DNA from: Tsukamurella pulmonis
GTDB taxonomy: Bacteria; Actinomycetota; Actinomycetes; Mycobacteriales; Mycobacteriaceae
DNA: 64,000 bases
Assembly: GCF_900103175.1 (NCBI RefSeq)
Contig: NZ_FNLF01000002.1
Location: forward strand, 1,936,136-2,000,135
Reading direction: 5' to 3'
The translations under genes were made by a program, and so were the position numbers. The first letter of the stretch is position 1. Each line of letters starts with the position of its first letter. Below are positions 1 to 9,190 of the stretch, piece after piece. Under the pieces are notes generated by a model that saw only the letters and a program-made list of their open reading frames with translations, was not told the origin of the DNA and searched no databases.

Positions 1-668
1 CCGAGATCGTGGACCAGGTACGCAGCGCCGCGAAGGCGATGCAGGACGGCGACGTGTCCGGGGGACCGGGGCGGCTGTCGAACGTCGTGTTCATGGGCAT
101 GGGGGAGCCGCTCGCCAACTACAAGCGCGTGGTGCAGGCCGTCCGCCGGATCACCTCACCGGCACCGGAGGGCCTGGGGATCTCGCAGCGCCACGTCACC
201 GTCAGCACTGTGGGCCTGGCGCCCGCGATCCGCAAGCTGGCCGACGAGGGCCTGTCCGTGACGCTGGCCGTCTCGCTGCACACCCCCGACGACGAGCTGC
301 GCGACACGCTGGTTCCGGTGAACAACCGCTGGAGCGTGCAGGAGGTGCTGGAGGCCGCACGGTACTACGCCGATCGGACGGGCCGCCGCGTGTCCATCGA
401 GTACGCGCTGATCCGCGACGTCAACGATCAGCCGTGGCGCGCCGACATGCTCGGGGAGAAGCTGCGCAAGAAGCTCGGTCAGTTCGCGCACGTCAACCTG
501 ATCCCGCTGAACCCGACGCCGGGCAGCGAGTGGGACGCGTCGCCGAAGGACCGTCAGGACGAGTTCGTGCGCCGGGTGATCGCGCAGGGCGTCTCGTGCA
601 CCGTGCGCGATACCCGGGGCCAGGAGATCGCGGCGGCCTGCGGTCAGCTGGCCGCCGAGGAGAAGTAG
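1..668 (+). CDS. rlmN: 23S rRNA (adenine-2503) methyltransferase, C-terminal part
   Basis: Radical-SAM dual-specificity methyltransferase that makes 2-methyladenosine in 23S rRNA, and in many bacteria in some tRNAs. The 5' end lies outside the window, so the frame is already open at base 3 and 221 residues are visible. The family motif GMGEPLANY is at about residues 32-40 of the visible part. The C-terminal [16 protein letters not shown] holds the conserved Cys that carries the transient methyl group in the E. coli enzyme. The CxxxCxxC cluster that binds the iron-sulfur centre should lie upstream of the window. It ends one base before the convergent DUF2631 gene. Confidence 0.95.
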   Translation, partial: EIVDQVRSAAKAMQDGDVSGGPGRLSNVVFMGMGEPLANYKRVVQAVRRITSPAPEGLGISQRHVTVSTVGLAPAIRKLADEGLSVTLAVSLHTPDDELRDTLVPVNNRWSVQEVLEAARYYADRTGRRVSIEYALIRDVNDQPWRADMLGEKLRKKLGQFAHVNLIPLNPTPGSEWDASPKDRQDEFVRRVIAQGVSCTVRDTRGQEIAAACGQLAAEEK

Positions 669-669
669 C

Positions 670-933
670 TCAGTACTTCCACTTCTTGCGGCGGGTGGTC
701 AGCCACTGCACGAGGATCGAGCCCAGGATCACCACGGCGAAGCCGACGAGGAAGATGTCCTCGGTCTTGCCCTGGTGGTTGCCGATGGTCATGAGCAGCA
801 GCAGAATCGCGAACAGCACGCCGGAGATGCGCGCCGCGGTGGGGGCGTTGCCGCTCCAGCCCCAGTCGCGCGACGGGACGTCGGCGACGTCGACCTTCGA
901 AGTGCTCTGACGCTCCAGGTCGGTGGTTGCCAC
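670..933 (-). CDS. DUF2631 small membrane protein
   Basis: An 87-residue protein matching the DUF2631 family of mycolate-containing actinobacteria. A polar N-terminus of about 35 residues is followed by two predicted membrane segments at about 36-53 (ISGVLFAILLLLMTIGN) and 62-80. It ends in a basic tail, RRKKWKY. It starts with GTG at 933, preceded by a good ribosome site (GAAGGAGAA). Convergent with rlmN, with one base between the stop codons. Function is unknown; a membrane-associated accessory role is all the sequence supports. Confidence 0.8.
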   Translation of the reverse strand: MATTDLERQSTSKVDVADVPSRDWGWSGNAPTAARISGVLFAILLLLMTIGNHQGKTEDIFLVGFAVVILGSILVQWLTTRRKKWKY

Positions 934-1041
934 TCGAGTTCTCCTTCATCGCTTCAGCTGAGCACCGGGCCGGGGCCCGGGATACGGATGAATCCTATCC
1001 CGCTACGACCGTGCGTCGTACGAGGGGCGGGAAATCCTGGG

Positions 1042-1047
1042 TACCGT
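1042..1047 (+). promoter_or_regulatory. Putative leaderless -10 (TACCGT) for the DUF952 gene
   Basis: TACCGT ends 6 nt before the GTG at 1054, with no Shine-Dalgarno sequence between them. This is the spacing expected when transcription starts at the start codon. Confidence 0.45.
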
Positions 1048-1053
1048 GGCGCC

Positions 1054-1458
1054 GTGATCTTCCATCTGGCTCTCGTATCCGACTGGGACGCCGCGCGCGC
1101 CGCCGGCGAGTACACCGTGTCCACGCGCGGCGCCTCCCTCGCCGACGTCGGCTTCGTGCACTGCTCCACGGCGGAGCAGTGGCGCGGCGTCCGGGAGCGG
1201 TTCTACGCCGACGTCCCCGCCGCGGATCTCGTGCTGCTCTCCATCGATCCGACGGGGCTCGACGTGCGGTACGAGCCGCCCGCGCCCGGGGTCGAGGAAC
1301 TGTTCCCGCACGTCTACGGGCCGATCCCCGTATCCGCGGTGGTCGAACTGGCGCCCGCGGACCTCGTCGACAGTTCGTCAGCGGCGAAAGCGGTACCGGC
1401 GCAGCGGGACCGGACCGGCGGCGACGGCGGACCGTCGGGCGAGGGCGGCCGCCGATAG
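1054..1458 (+). CDS. DUF952 domain-containing protein
   Basis: A 134-residue soluble protein of the DUF952 family. The N-terminus VIFHLALVSDW and the core GFVHCSTAEQW are typical of it, and the rest of the domain runs to about residue 110. The C-terminal 25 residues are Gly/Arg-rich and probably disordered. The frame is open further upstream, but the GTG at 1054 is preferred because homologous sequence begins there and a -10-like hexamer ends 6 nt before it. Biochemical role is unknown. It ends 9 bases before dxr. Confidence 0.75.
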   Translation: MIFHLALVSDWDAARAAGEYTVSTRGASLADVGFVHCSTAEQWRGVRERFYADVPAADLVLLSIDPTGLDVRYEPPAPGVEELFPHVYGPIPVSAVVELAPADLVDSSSAAKAVPAQRDRTGGDGGPSGEGGRR

Positions 1459-1461
1459 GCT
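1456..1461 (+). promoter_or_regulatory. Putative leaderless -10 (TAGGCT) for dxr
   Basis: TAGGCT ends 6 nt before the dxr GTG at 1468. Its first three bases are the TAG stop codon of the DUF952 gene. No Shine-Dalgarno sequence is present. Confidence 0.5.
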
Positions 1462-1467
1462 GAGCCC

Positions 1468-2610
1468 GTGACCACCCGCGTCCTCATCCTCGGCAGCACC
1501 GGCTCCATCGGCACCCAGGCGCTGGAGGTGATCGCCGAGAACCCGGACCGGTTCGAGGTGGTCGGCCTCGGCGCCGGCGGTGGCAACACCGACCTCCTCG
1601 CCCAGCAGGCGCGCGCCGTCGGAATCGACGGTGCCCGGATCGGCATCGCGGACGCCTCCCGCGCCGCGGGTTTCGACGGTGCGCTGACCGGCCCGGACGC
1701 CATGACGAGGCTCGTCGAGACCGTCGAGGCGGACGTGGTGCTCAACGGCGTCGTCGGCAGCCTCGGGCTCGGCCCGACCCTCGCGGCGCTGGACTCCGGC
1801 GCGCGCCTCGCCCTGGCGAACAAGGAGTCGCTGGTCGCCGGCGGTTCACTGGTGCTGGCCCGCGCCGCCGAGGGGCAGATCGTGCCCGTCGATTCCGAGC
1901 ACTCGGCCATCGCCCAGTGCCTGCGCGGCGGGACGGCGGCCGAGGTGGACCGGCTGATCCTCACGGCGTCGGGCGGCCCCTTCTTCGGCCGCACGCGCGC
2001 CGAGCTCGCCGACGTGACCCCCGAGCAGGCGGGCAAGCACCCCACCTGGTCGATGGGGCCGATGATCACGCTCAACTCCGCGACGCTGGTCAACAAGGCG
2101 CTCGAGGTGATCGAGGCGCACCTGCTCTTCGGTGTGCCCTACGACCGCATCGACGTCACGGTGCACCGGCAGTCCGTCGTGCACTCGATGGTCACCTTCG
2201 TCGACGGCGCGACCATCGCCAAGGCCTCGCCGCCGTCGATGAAGCTGCCGATCGCGCTGGCCCTCGGCTGGCCCGATCGCGTGCCGGGCGCCTCCGCGGC
2301 CTGCGACTTCACGCAGGCGCACACGTGGACCTTCGCCCCCGTCGACGACGAGGCCTTCCCGGCGATCGCCGTCGCCCGCGACGCGGGCACCCGCGGCGGC
2401 AGCCTCACCGCGGTGTTCAACGCCGCCAACGAGGTGGTGGCGCAGGCCTTTCTCGACGGCCGCACCTCCTTCCTCGCCATCGTCGACACGGTCGCGCAGG
2501 TCGTGTCCGACGGTGCGCAGTGGCAGGCCGAGCCGCGCGACGTCGCGGACGTGCTCGCGGCCGAGCAGTGGGCCCGCCGGCGGGCGTCGGAGCTGGTCGG
2601 GCTGGTCTGA
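1468..2610 (+). CDS. dxr: 1-deoxy-D-xylulose-5-phosphate reductoisomerase
   Basis: Catalyses the NADPH-dependent conversion of DXP to MEP, the committed step of the non-mevalonate isoprenoid pathway, and is the fosmidomycin target. The 380-residue length is normal. Visible are the NADPH-binding GSTGSIGT at 9-16, the LANKESLV segment, and the metal/substrate motif DSEHSA with Asp142 and Glu144. A C-terminal helical domain follows. It starts with GTG at 1468. The order dxr, rip1, ispG repeats the conserved mycobacterial block, so two MEP-pathway enzymes flank an intramembrane protease. Confidence 0.96.
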   Translation: MTTRVLILGSTGSIGTQALEVIAENPDRFEVVGLGAGGGNTDLLAQQARAVGIDGARIGIADASRAAGFDGALTGPDAMTRLVETVEADVVLNGVVGSLGLGPTLAALDSGARLALANKESLVAGGSLVLARAAEGQIVPVDSEHSAIAQCLRGGTAAEVDRLILTASGGPFFGRTRAELADVTPEQAGKHPTWSMGPMITLNSATLVNKALEVIEAHLLFGVPYDRIDVTVHRQSVVHSMVTFVDGATIAKASPPSMKLPIALALGWPDRVPGASAACDFTQAHTWTFAPVDDEAFPAIAVARDAGTRGGSLTAVFNAANEVVAQAFLDGRTSFLAIVDTVAQVVSDGAQWQAEPRDVADVLAAEQWARRRASELVGLV

Positions 2611-2618
2611 TCGCCCGG

Positions 2619-2624
2619 TATCCT
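2619..2624 (+). promoter_or_regulatory. Putative leaderless -10 (TATCCT) for rip1
   Basis: TATCCT ends 7 nt before the ATG at 2632 with no Shine-Dalgarno sequence, so the protease gene may have its own leaderless transcript besides read-through from dxr. Confidence 0.5.
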
Positions 2625-2631
2625 GGAACCC

Positions 2632-3864
2632 ATGATGTACGCACTGGGTATCGCGGCGTTCGCGCTGTGCATCCTCGCGTCGATCGCGTGGCACGAGTGC
2701 GGGCACATGTGGGCGGCGCAGGCGACGGGCATGAAGGTCCGGCGCTACTTCATCGGCTTCGGTCCCACGCTGTGGTCCACCAGGCGCCCGAAGGGGCCGG
2801 ACGGGATCGAGTACGGCGTCAAGGCGCTGCCGCTGGGCGGGTTCTGCGACATCGCCGGGATGACCCTGCTCGACGAGCTGAAGACGCCCGTCGAGCAGGA
2901 GAAGGCGATGTACAAGCAGGCCGCGTGGAAGCGGCTGTTCGTGCTGTTCGCCGGCCCGGGCATGAACTTCATCCTGGGCGCCCTGCTCATCTACGGCGTG
3001 GCGGTCTTCTCGGGGCTGCCGTCGACGAGCGCGCCGCGCGCGGCGGTCGCCGCCACCGGCTGCGTCGCCGATGCCATCACCAAGCCGACGAAGGAGCGGC
3101 CGAGCACGCCGGTCGGCGAGTGCCGGCCGAGTCCCGCGGCGCAGGCGGGCCTGCAGCGCGGCGACGTGATCACCACGGTCAACGGCGGCGCGGTCGACGG
3201 GGACACCGTCGTCGAAGCCCTGCAGGCGTCCACGGGGCCGATCACCCTCGGCATCGAGCGCGACGGTGCGGAGCGCACCGTCGTGGTCGACCCCCTCACC
3301 AGCAAGAAGTGGCGGCCGTCCGAGGACGGGAAGGACCTCGTCGAGGTCTCCGGTCCTACCATCGGCATCACCGTGGGACTGATCCCGGTGACCGACCACT
3401 ACAACCCGATCACCGCGATCGGCGGCACCGCCGCGTTCACGATGGACTTGGGCCACAAGACGATCGTGGCGATCGGCGAGCTGCCGCAGAAGGTCCCCGC
3501 CCTCATCGACGCGATCAAGGGCGAGGAGCGCGGCCTCGACACCCCGCAGTCCCTGGTCGGCGCGTCGATGATCGGCGGCGAGGTCGTCGAGCGCGACATG
3601 TGGGCGGTCTTCTTCCTCCTGCTCGCGGGCCTGAACCTCATGCTCGGCCTGATCAACCTGCTGCCCGTGCCGCCCTTCGACGGCGGCCACATGGCGGTGG
3701 TGATCTTCGAGAAGCTCCGCGACCTGGTCACGCGCCGCAAGGGCGGCCCCGTCGACTACATGAAGCTCGCGCCGTTGACGTACGTCGTCCTGGCGCTCGC
3801 GGGCGGGTACATGTTGCTCGTCCTCACAGCTGACATCGTCAATCCGATCAAGCTCTTCAACTGA
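2632..3864 (+). CDS. rip1: Site-2 intramembrane metalloprotease (RseP/Rip1 family)
   Basis: Membrane zinc protease that cleaves transmembrane anti-sigma factors; Rip1 of M. tuberculosis acts on the anti-sigma partners of SigK, SigL and SigM. It has 410 residues. The zinc motif HECGH is at 21-25 in the first membrane segment, a PDZ domain lies at about 160-235 (with AGLQRGDVITTVNGG), and the second zinc motif PFDGGH has Asp350. A third C-terminal membrane segment follows at about 375-400. Two consecutive ATG codons start the frame at 2632. It sits between dxr and ispG, as in mycobacteria. Confidence 0.95.
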   Translation: MMYALGIAAFALCILASIAWHECGHMWAAQATGMKVRRYFIGFGPTLWSTRRPKGPDGIEYGVKALPLGGFCDIAGMTLLDELKTPVEQEKAMYKQAAWKRLFVLFAGPGMNFILGALLIYGVAVFSGLPSTSAPRAAVAATGCVADAITKPTKERPSTPVGECRPSPAAQAGLQRGDVITTVNGGAVDGDTVVEALQASTGPITLGIERDGAERTVVVDPLTSKKWRPSEDGKDLVEVSGPTIGITVGLIPVTDHYNPITAIGGTAAFTMDLGHKTIVAIGELPQKVPALIDAIKGEERGLDTPQSLVGASMIGGEVVERDMWAVFFLLLAGLNLMLGLINLLPVPPFDGGHMAVVIFEKLRDLVTRRKGGPVDYMKLAPLTYVVLALAGGYMLLVLTADIVNPIKLFN

Positions 3865-3880
3865 ACTGGAGTAGCAGGAA

Positions 3881-5029
<1,149 letters not shown>

Positions 5030-5079
5030 TCGGCTGCCCGCCGACGAGGGCGGGTCGAGTCAGGGGTGAGGAGGCAGCG

Positions 5080-5913
5080 GTGCTGAGGATGCTGCACGAG
5101 CGCCCGGTCCCGCCGCGGGACCTGGCCCGGGTGCTGACCGTCCTCGACGCCGACCCCGTCGCCGCCTGCATGGTCGCCGGCCGCGTCCAGGAGTGCGGCA
5201 CCGAACCCGGGCGCCTGGGTGGCGAGCTGTGGACCCACCGCGGCGTCGGCAGCTCACTGTGCTTCTCGGGCGCGAACCTCATGCCGCTGCGCGGTGATCT
5301 CGAGGACATGCGGTACTTCGCCGGACGGGCCGGGCGCGGGCACCGCGCCGCCGCCTCGGTCGTCGGGCGCGCCGAGATGGTGCTGCCGCTCTGGGAGGGC
5401 CTCGAGGGGGCCTGGGGTCCCGCTCGCGAGGTCCGGCCCGAGCAGCCCCTCATGACGATGAGCGAGCCGTCGCCGTTCGCGCACGCCGGCGTGCGGCCCG
5501 CGCGGCTCGCCGAGCTCGACCGGTACCTCGACGCCGCGGTCGCCATGTTCACCGCTGAGGTCGGCATCGATCCGCGGGGCGCCGACGGCGGTCGCGCCTA
5601 CCGCCGCCGCGTGGCCAACGTGATCCTCGGCGGCCGCGCGTACGTGCTCTTCGACGGTCCGGAGGTCGCGTTCAAGGCCGAGGTCGGAGCCGTCTCGCGG
5701 ACCGTCGGGCAGATCCAGGGCGTGTGGGTACGGCCCGACCTGCGCGGACAGGGCCTCGGCGGCGCCGGGACCGCCGCCGTCGCCGACGCGGTTCTGCGTT
5801 CCGGCCGTCTGCCCAGCCTGTACGTCAACAGCTTCAACGTCGCCGCTCGCCGCGCCTACGAGCGGGTGGGCTTCCGCCAAGTGGCGACGTTCGCCACCGT
5901 TCTGCTTACCTAG
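5080..5913 (+). CDS. DUF4081 domain GNAT-family N-acetyltransferase
   Basis: A 277-residue two-domain protein. The N-terminal about 110 residues match DUF4081. The C-terminal half is a GNAT fold with the acetyl-CoA signature VRPDLRGQGLGGAGTAAV and the late motif VNSFNVAARRAYERVGF. It is the usual gene downstream of ispG in this lineage (Rv2867c in M. tuberculosis, from memory). It starts with GTG at 5080 behind a GAGGAGG ribosome site. The substrate is unknown. It lies 50 bases after ispG, so cotranscription is plausible. Confidence 0.85.
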   Translation: MLRMLHERPVPPRDLARVLTVLDADPVAACMVAGRVQECGTEPGRLGGELWTHRGVGSSLCFSGANLMPLRGDLEDMRYFAGRAGRGHRAAASVVGRAEMVLPLWEGLEGAWGPAREVRPEQPLMTMSEPSPFAHAGVRPARLAELDRYLDAAVAMFTAEVGIDPRGADGGRAYRRRVANVILGGRAYVLFDGPEVAFKAEVGAVSRTVGQIQGVWVRPDLRGQGLGGAGTAAVADAVLRSGRLPSLYVNSFNVAARRAYERVGFRQVATFATVLLT

Positions 5914-5918
5914 TCCCC

Positions 5919-6395
5919 ATGAACGCATGGGGGTACGTGGCGGTCGTCGCGCTGATGGTCGTCGGCCTGGTCGGAATCGTGGTCCCGTTGCTGCCGGGCT
6001 CATCCCTGGTGGCGCTCGGCATCCTGATCTGGGCGATCTTCACCGGGGGGAACGCCTGGTGGGTCTTCGCCGGCGCGCTCGCGGTGATGGTGCTGGCCTG
6101 GGGGGTGAAGTACCTCGTCGGCGGTCGCACCATGGCCAAGGCCGGGGTGGGGAAGTGGTCGCTCGTGGCCGGCGGCATCGTCGGCATCGTGGGCTTCTTC
6201 GTGATCCCCGTGATCGGGCTGCTCATCGGCTTCGTCGGGGGCACCTTCGTGGCCGAGGCGATCCGTTTGCAGGACGCCAAGGCGGGCTGGCGGGCCGCGC
6301 TCGCCGCGACCAGGGCCGCGGGCCTGCTCATCCTCACCGAGCTCGCGGGCGCGCTGGGCGCCATCACGATCTGGCTGGCCGCGGTGCTCTCCTAG
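5919..6395 (+). CDS. DUF456 membrane protein
   Basis: A 158-residue, almost wholly hydrophobic protein of the DUF456 family. Glycine-rich membrane segments lie at about 4-26, 27-45, 48-68, 85-115 (with repeated GIVG/GFFV motifs) and 130-157. No enzymatic motif is visible. It starts with ATG at 5919, five bases after the GNAT stop codon. The stop codon overlaps that of the convergent channel-like gene (TAG at 6393-6395 on +, TAG at 6394-6392 on -), leaving no room for a terminator. Confidence 0.8.
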   Translation: MNAWGYVAVVALMVVGLVGIVVPLLPGSSLVALGILIWAIFTGGNAWWVFAGALAVMVLAWGVKYLVGGRTMAKAGVGKWSLVAGGIVGIVGFFVIPVIGLLIGFVGGTFVAEAIRLQDAKAGWRAALAATRAAGLLILTELAGALGAITIWLAAVLS

Positions 6396-6862
6396 AGATC
6401 CTCCTCGAGGGTCATTCCGAGGCGGGCCGCCTCCCTCCGGACCCGGTCGGCCTGTTCCTGCAGCAGTGCCTCCTTCTTCTGCAGTCGCATCTCCTCCTGC
6501 TCGAGGTGCGCGTCATCGCGGCGCACCCGGGCCACCTTCCGGTTGGTGTTCTTCACCGTCGCCTTCGCCAGCGAGCCGCCGACGGCGACGAACAGGCCCA
6601 CCACGACGAGCGCGTAGATCAGGGTGAAGATCTTCGACACGGTGGTCGTGGGGCCCAGCGCACCGTTGCCCATCGGCAGTCCCACCGACACGGCGTAGAA
6701 CAGTGAATCGAGCACCGACCACTTCTCGGTGAGCGTGTAGAAGATCGTCGCGCCGGTCACCGTGCCCACCAGGCTGATCGCCGCGCCCCGCGAGACTCGG
6801 TCGCGCCAGCTGGTGACGACCGCGTCGACGAGTCGCTTCACCATGAGAATCAGGCTCACCAT
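6392..6862 (-). CDS. Two-TM potassium-channel-like protein with atypical filter
   Basis: A 156-residue protein with the layout of Ion_trans_2 channel subunits. One helix lies at about 23-42, a re-entrant loop (DSLFYAVSVG) and filter-like PMGNGA at about 50-65, and a second helix at 71-90 (FTLIYALVVVGLFVAV). A charged coiled-coil tail rich in E/R/K/Q covers 100-156. The usual TVGYGD is replaced by PMGNGA, keeping only the two glycines, so ion selectivity cannot be assumed. The start at 6862 is uncertain; a second in-frame ATG lies at 6844. The stop codons overlap with DUF456. Confidence 0.7.
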   Translation of the reverse strand: MVSLILMVKRLVDAVVTSWRDRVSRGAAISLVGTVTGATIFYTLTEKWSVLDSLFYAVSVGLPMGNGALGPTTTVSKIFTLIYALVVVGLFVAVGGSLAKATVKNTNRKVARVRRDDAHLEQEEMRLQKKEALLQEQADRVRREAARLGMTLEEDL

Positions 6863-6943
6863 GGAGCGATCGTAGCGATTGCAATGTGAGCCGGTGATCG
6901 GATCACGGTTGTCCGCGCGGCCGGGCCGCGCGGTGCCGGGACG

Positions 6944-6949
6944 TACTGT
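6944..6949 (+). promoter_or_regulatory. Putative leaderless -10 (TACTGT) for the SDR gene
   Basis: TACTGT ends 7 nt before the ATG at 6957; no ribosome site is visible. Confidence 0.45.
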
Positions 6950-6956
6950 GTCTCCC

Positions 6957-7688
6957 ATGAATCCGCAGACGACCGCGCTGTTCGACCTCGCCGGCCGCAC
7001 CGCGCTGGTGACCGGGGCGAGTTCGGGGATCGGCGCCGCGATCGCGCAGGCGCTCGAGGGCGCCGGGGCGCGGGTCCTCCGGGCGGGCCGCGACCGCGAT
7101 CGGCTCGGGCCCGACGGGATCAGCGCCGACCTGGGCGCCGGCGCGGCTGCGTTGATCGCGCAGGTGGACGGACGGGCCGACGCCGTCGACATCCTGGTCA
7201 ACTGCGCGGGCAGCAACCCGCGCCCGCCGCTCGCCGAGATCGACGACGTGCTCTACCGGGAGATCCTCGCCGTCAATCTCGATGCGCCCTTCCAGCTCGG
7301 CCGGCACTACGGGCCGCGGATGGCCGCCCGGGGCTGGGGCCGGATCATCAACGTCGCATCGACCCAGGCGCATCGCGCATTCGGCAACAGTGGCGTCTAC
7401 GGCGTCGCGAAGGCCGGCATCGCCGGGCTGACGCGGTCCCAGTCCGAGGCGTGGGCGCCGTCGGGCGTCACCGCGAACTCACTCACGCCCGGACTCGTCG
7501 CGACGCCGATGACCGCACCCGTCCTGGCCGATCCGGAGCGCGCCGACTACTTCCGGCGGCGCGCGCACACCGGGACGCTGGGCGCACCGGCGGACTTCGC
7601 GGCGGCGGCGATCTTCCTCGCCGGCCCCGGTTCCGGTTGGGTGACCGGGCAGAACCTCTGCGTCGACGGTGGGCTTTCCGTCACCTGA
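6957..7688 (+). CDS. Short-chain dehydrogenase/reductase (SDR)
   Basis: Classical SDR of 243 residues that binds NAD(P)(H) through TGASSGIG at about 20-27. It has the NCAGSN motif and a catalytic Ser/Tyr/Lys set (INVAST, then YGVAKAG), and ends with the family's VDGG. It matches the genus-wide Rv2857c-type SDR by position and length, which suggests but does not prove gluconate 5-dehydrogenase or 3-oxoacyl reductase-like activity. The frame is open further upstream, but the ATG at 6957 gives the normal Rossmann N-terminus and has a correctly spaced -10-like hexamer. Confidence 0.85.
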   Translation: MNPQTTALFDLAGRTALVTGASSGIGAAIAQALEGAGARVLRAGRDRDRLGPDGISADLGAGAAALIAQVDGRADAVDILVNCAGSNPRPPLAEIDDVLYREILAVNLDAPFQLGRHYGPRMAARGWGRIINVASTQAHRAFGNSGVYGVAKAGIAGLTRSQSEAWAPSGVTANSLTPGLVATPMTAPVLADPERADYFRRRAHTGTLGAPADFAAAAIFLAGPGSGWVTGQNLCVDGGLSVT

Positions 7689-7764
7689 GCCTCGGAGAAT
7701 CGGCCGATTCCCGCGTGGCGATGCGCTCACGGGATCGCCGGCCGGAAATCAGCCGATTCGTCGA

Positions 7765-9057
7765 CTACACGCGCTCGAGCACCACGCTCGCGCCGTGGCC
7801 GCCCGCCGCGCAGATGCCGAGCAGGGCGGTGTCCTTGCCGGTCAGTGCGAGCTCGTTGGCCATCGTGGTGACCATGCGGGCACCGGTGGCGCCGAAGGGG
7901 TGGCCGATCGACACCGATCCGCCGTGCACGTTGAGTCGTTCCGGGTCGATCGTGCCGACGGGCTCGTCGCGGCCGAGACGCTCCGCCGCCCATTCCGGGC
8001 TGGCCAGGGCGTCGAGAACGGAGAGCGTCTGCGCGGCGAAGGCCTCGTGGATGTCCACCAGGTCGACGTCCTCGAGCTTCAGGCCCGCCTTCTCCAGCGC
8101 GCGGGGCATCGAGATCGCGGGGCCGATGAGCACCTCGTCGGCGGGGTCGACGCTGACGTAGCTCCACGAGCGGATCGCGGCGAGCGGGGTCAGGCCGAGC
8201 TCGCGCGCCTTCTCCTCGCTCATGAGCAGCACCGCGGCGGCACCGTCGGTGAGCGGGCTGGCGTTGCCCGCGGTCACGGTGCCCTCGCGCTCGAACGCGG
8301 GCTTCAGGCGCGCCATCTTCTCGGCGCTGGTGTCGGCCCGGACCAGGCCGTCGCGGGTCACCGTGGTGCCGTCGGGGGTGGTCACCGGGACCACCTCGCG
8401 GTCGAAGCGGCCCGAGGCGATGGCCGCCGCGGCGCGGGCGTGCGAGCGGGCGGCGAACTCGTCCTGCGCCTCGCGGGTGATGCCGTGGATGCGCGCCATC
8501 TTCTCCGCCGACTCGCCCATCACCTCGCCGGTGGTGCGCTCCTCGATCCGGGGGCGACTGGGCAGCAGGCCGGTGAACGGGGCGAGCCCGATCGCGGCGC
8601 CGACGTAGTCGCGGGCCGACGGTTTGCCCAGGGCCAGCGGAGCCGCGGCCTGCACCAGCTTCTGCGGCAGGTTCACTGCGGCGTTGGAGACCGAATCGGA
8701 GCCGCCGGCGATCATCACGTCGTACTCGCCGCGCTCGATCGCGGCGGCGGCGGTGGTGATCGCCTGCAGGCCGGAGGCGCAGGCGCGGGTCACGGTGTGC
8801 CCCTCGACGCCGTGACCGAGCCCGAGGTCCAGAGCGATCTCGCGGGCGATGTTCGGCGCACCCGCGGGCAGGATGACCCCGCCCCAGACGATGGCCTCGA
8901 CGCCGTCCGCGACGGCCGGAACACGATCGAGGAGGCCGCGGACGGCCTGGTCCGCGAGGGCGATGCTGTCGAGGCGGACGTAGTCGCCGAAGGCGCGGAC
9001 GAACGGGGTGCGCGCGCCGGAGACGATCACGGCGCGGCGACTCTGCTGCGTGGTCAT
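7765..9057 (-). CDS. Acetyl-CoA C-acyltransferase (thiolase)
   Basis: Thiolase-family enzyme of 430 residues, FadA/FadI-like, acting in fatty-acid beta-oxidation or acetoacetyl-CoA formation. The active-site nucleophile is Cys93 (TRACASG). The late motifs GHPFGATGAR (catalytic His) and CAAGGHG (second Cys) are both intact. The length exceeds the roughly 390 residues of short biosynthetic thiolases and fits the FadI-type subgroup. It starts with ATG at 9057, with a TAAGAT hexamer ending 6 nt before it. It diverges from the penicillin-binding lipoprotein gene across a 133-bp intergenic region. Confidence 0.92.
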   Translation of the reverse strand: MTTQQSRRAVIVSGARTPFVRAFGDYVRLDSIALADQAVRGLLDRVPAVADGVEAIVWGGVILPAGAPNIAREIALDLGLGHGVEGHTVTRACASGLQAITTAAAAIERGEYDVMIAGGSDSVSNAAVNLPQKLVQAAAPLALGKPSARDYVGAAIGLAPFTGLLPSRPRIEERTTGEVMGESAEKMARIHGITREAQDEFAARSHARAAAAIASGRFDREVVPVTTPDGTTVTRDGLVRADTSAEKMARLKPAFEREGTVTAGNASPLTDGAAAVLLMSEEKARELGLTPLAAIRSWSYVSVDPADEVLIGPAISMPRALEKAGLKLEDVDLVDIHEAFAAQTLSVLDALASPEWAAERLGRDEPVGTIDPERLNVHGGSVSIGHPFGATGARMVTTMANELALTGKDTALLGICAAGGHGASVVLERV

Positions 9058-9063
9058 GCCGCT

Positions 9064-9069
9064 ATCTTA
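9064..9069 (-). promoter_or_regulatory. Putative leaderless -10 (TAAGAT) for the thiolase gene
   Basis: Read on the minus strand, TAAGAT ends 6 nt before the ATG at 9057. There is no Shine-Dalgarno sequence. Confidence 0.5.
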
Positions 9070-9178
9070 CTCACGAGTCAGTTCGAGTGGGTGATCACGG
9101 TCACGGTGTTTCGGCCGTCACCTGCGTCCCACCTGTCACGGCCCAGCGCGGCAACCCGAACCCGACGGCGCACCGACA

Positions 9179-9184
9179 TACTCT
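9179..9184 (+). promoter_or_regulatory. Putative leaderless -10 (TACTCT) for the penicillin-binding lipoprotein
   Basis: TACTCT ends 6 nt before the GTG at 9191; no ribosome site is present. Confidence 0.45.
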
Positions 9185-9190
9185 GGGCCG

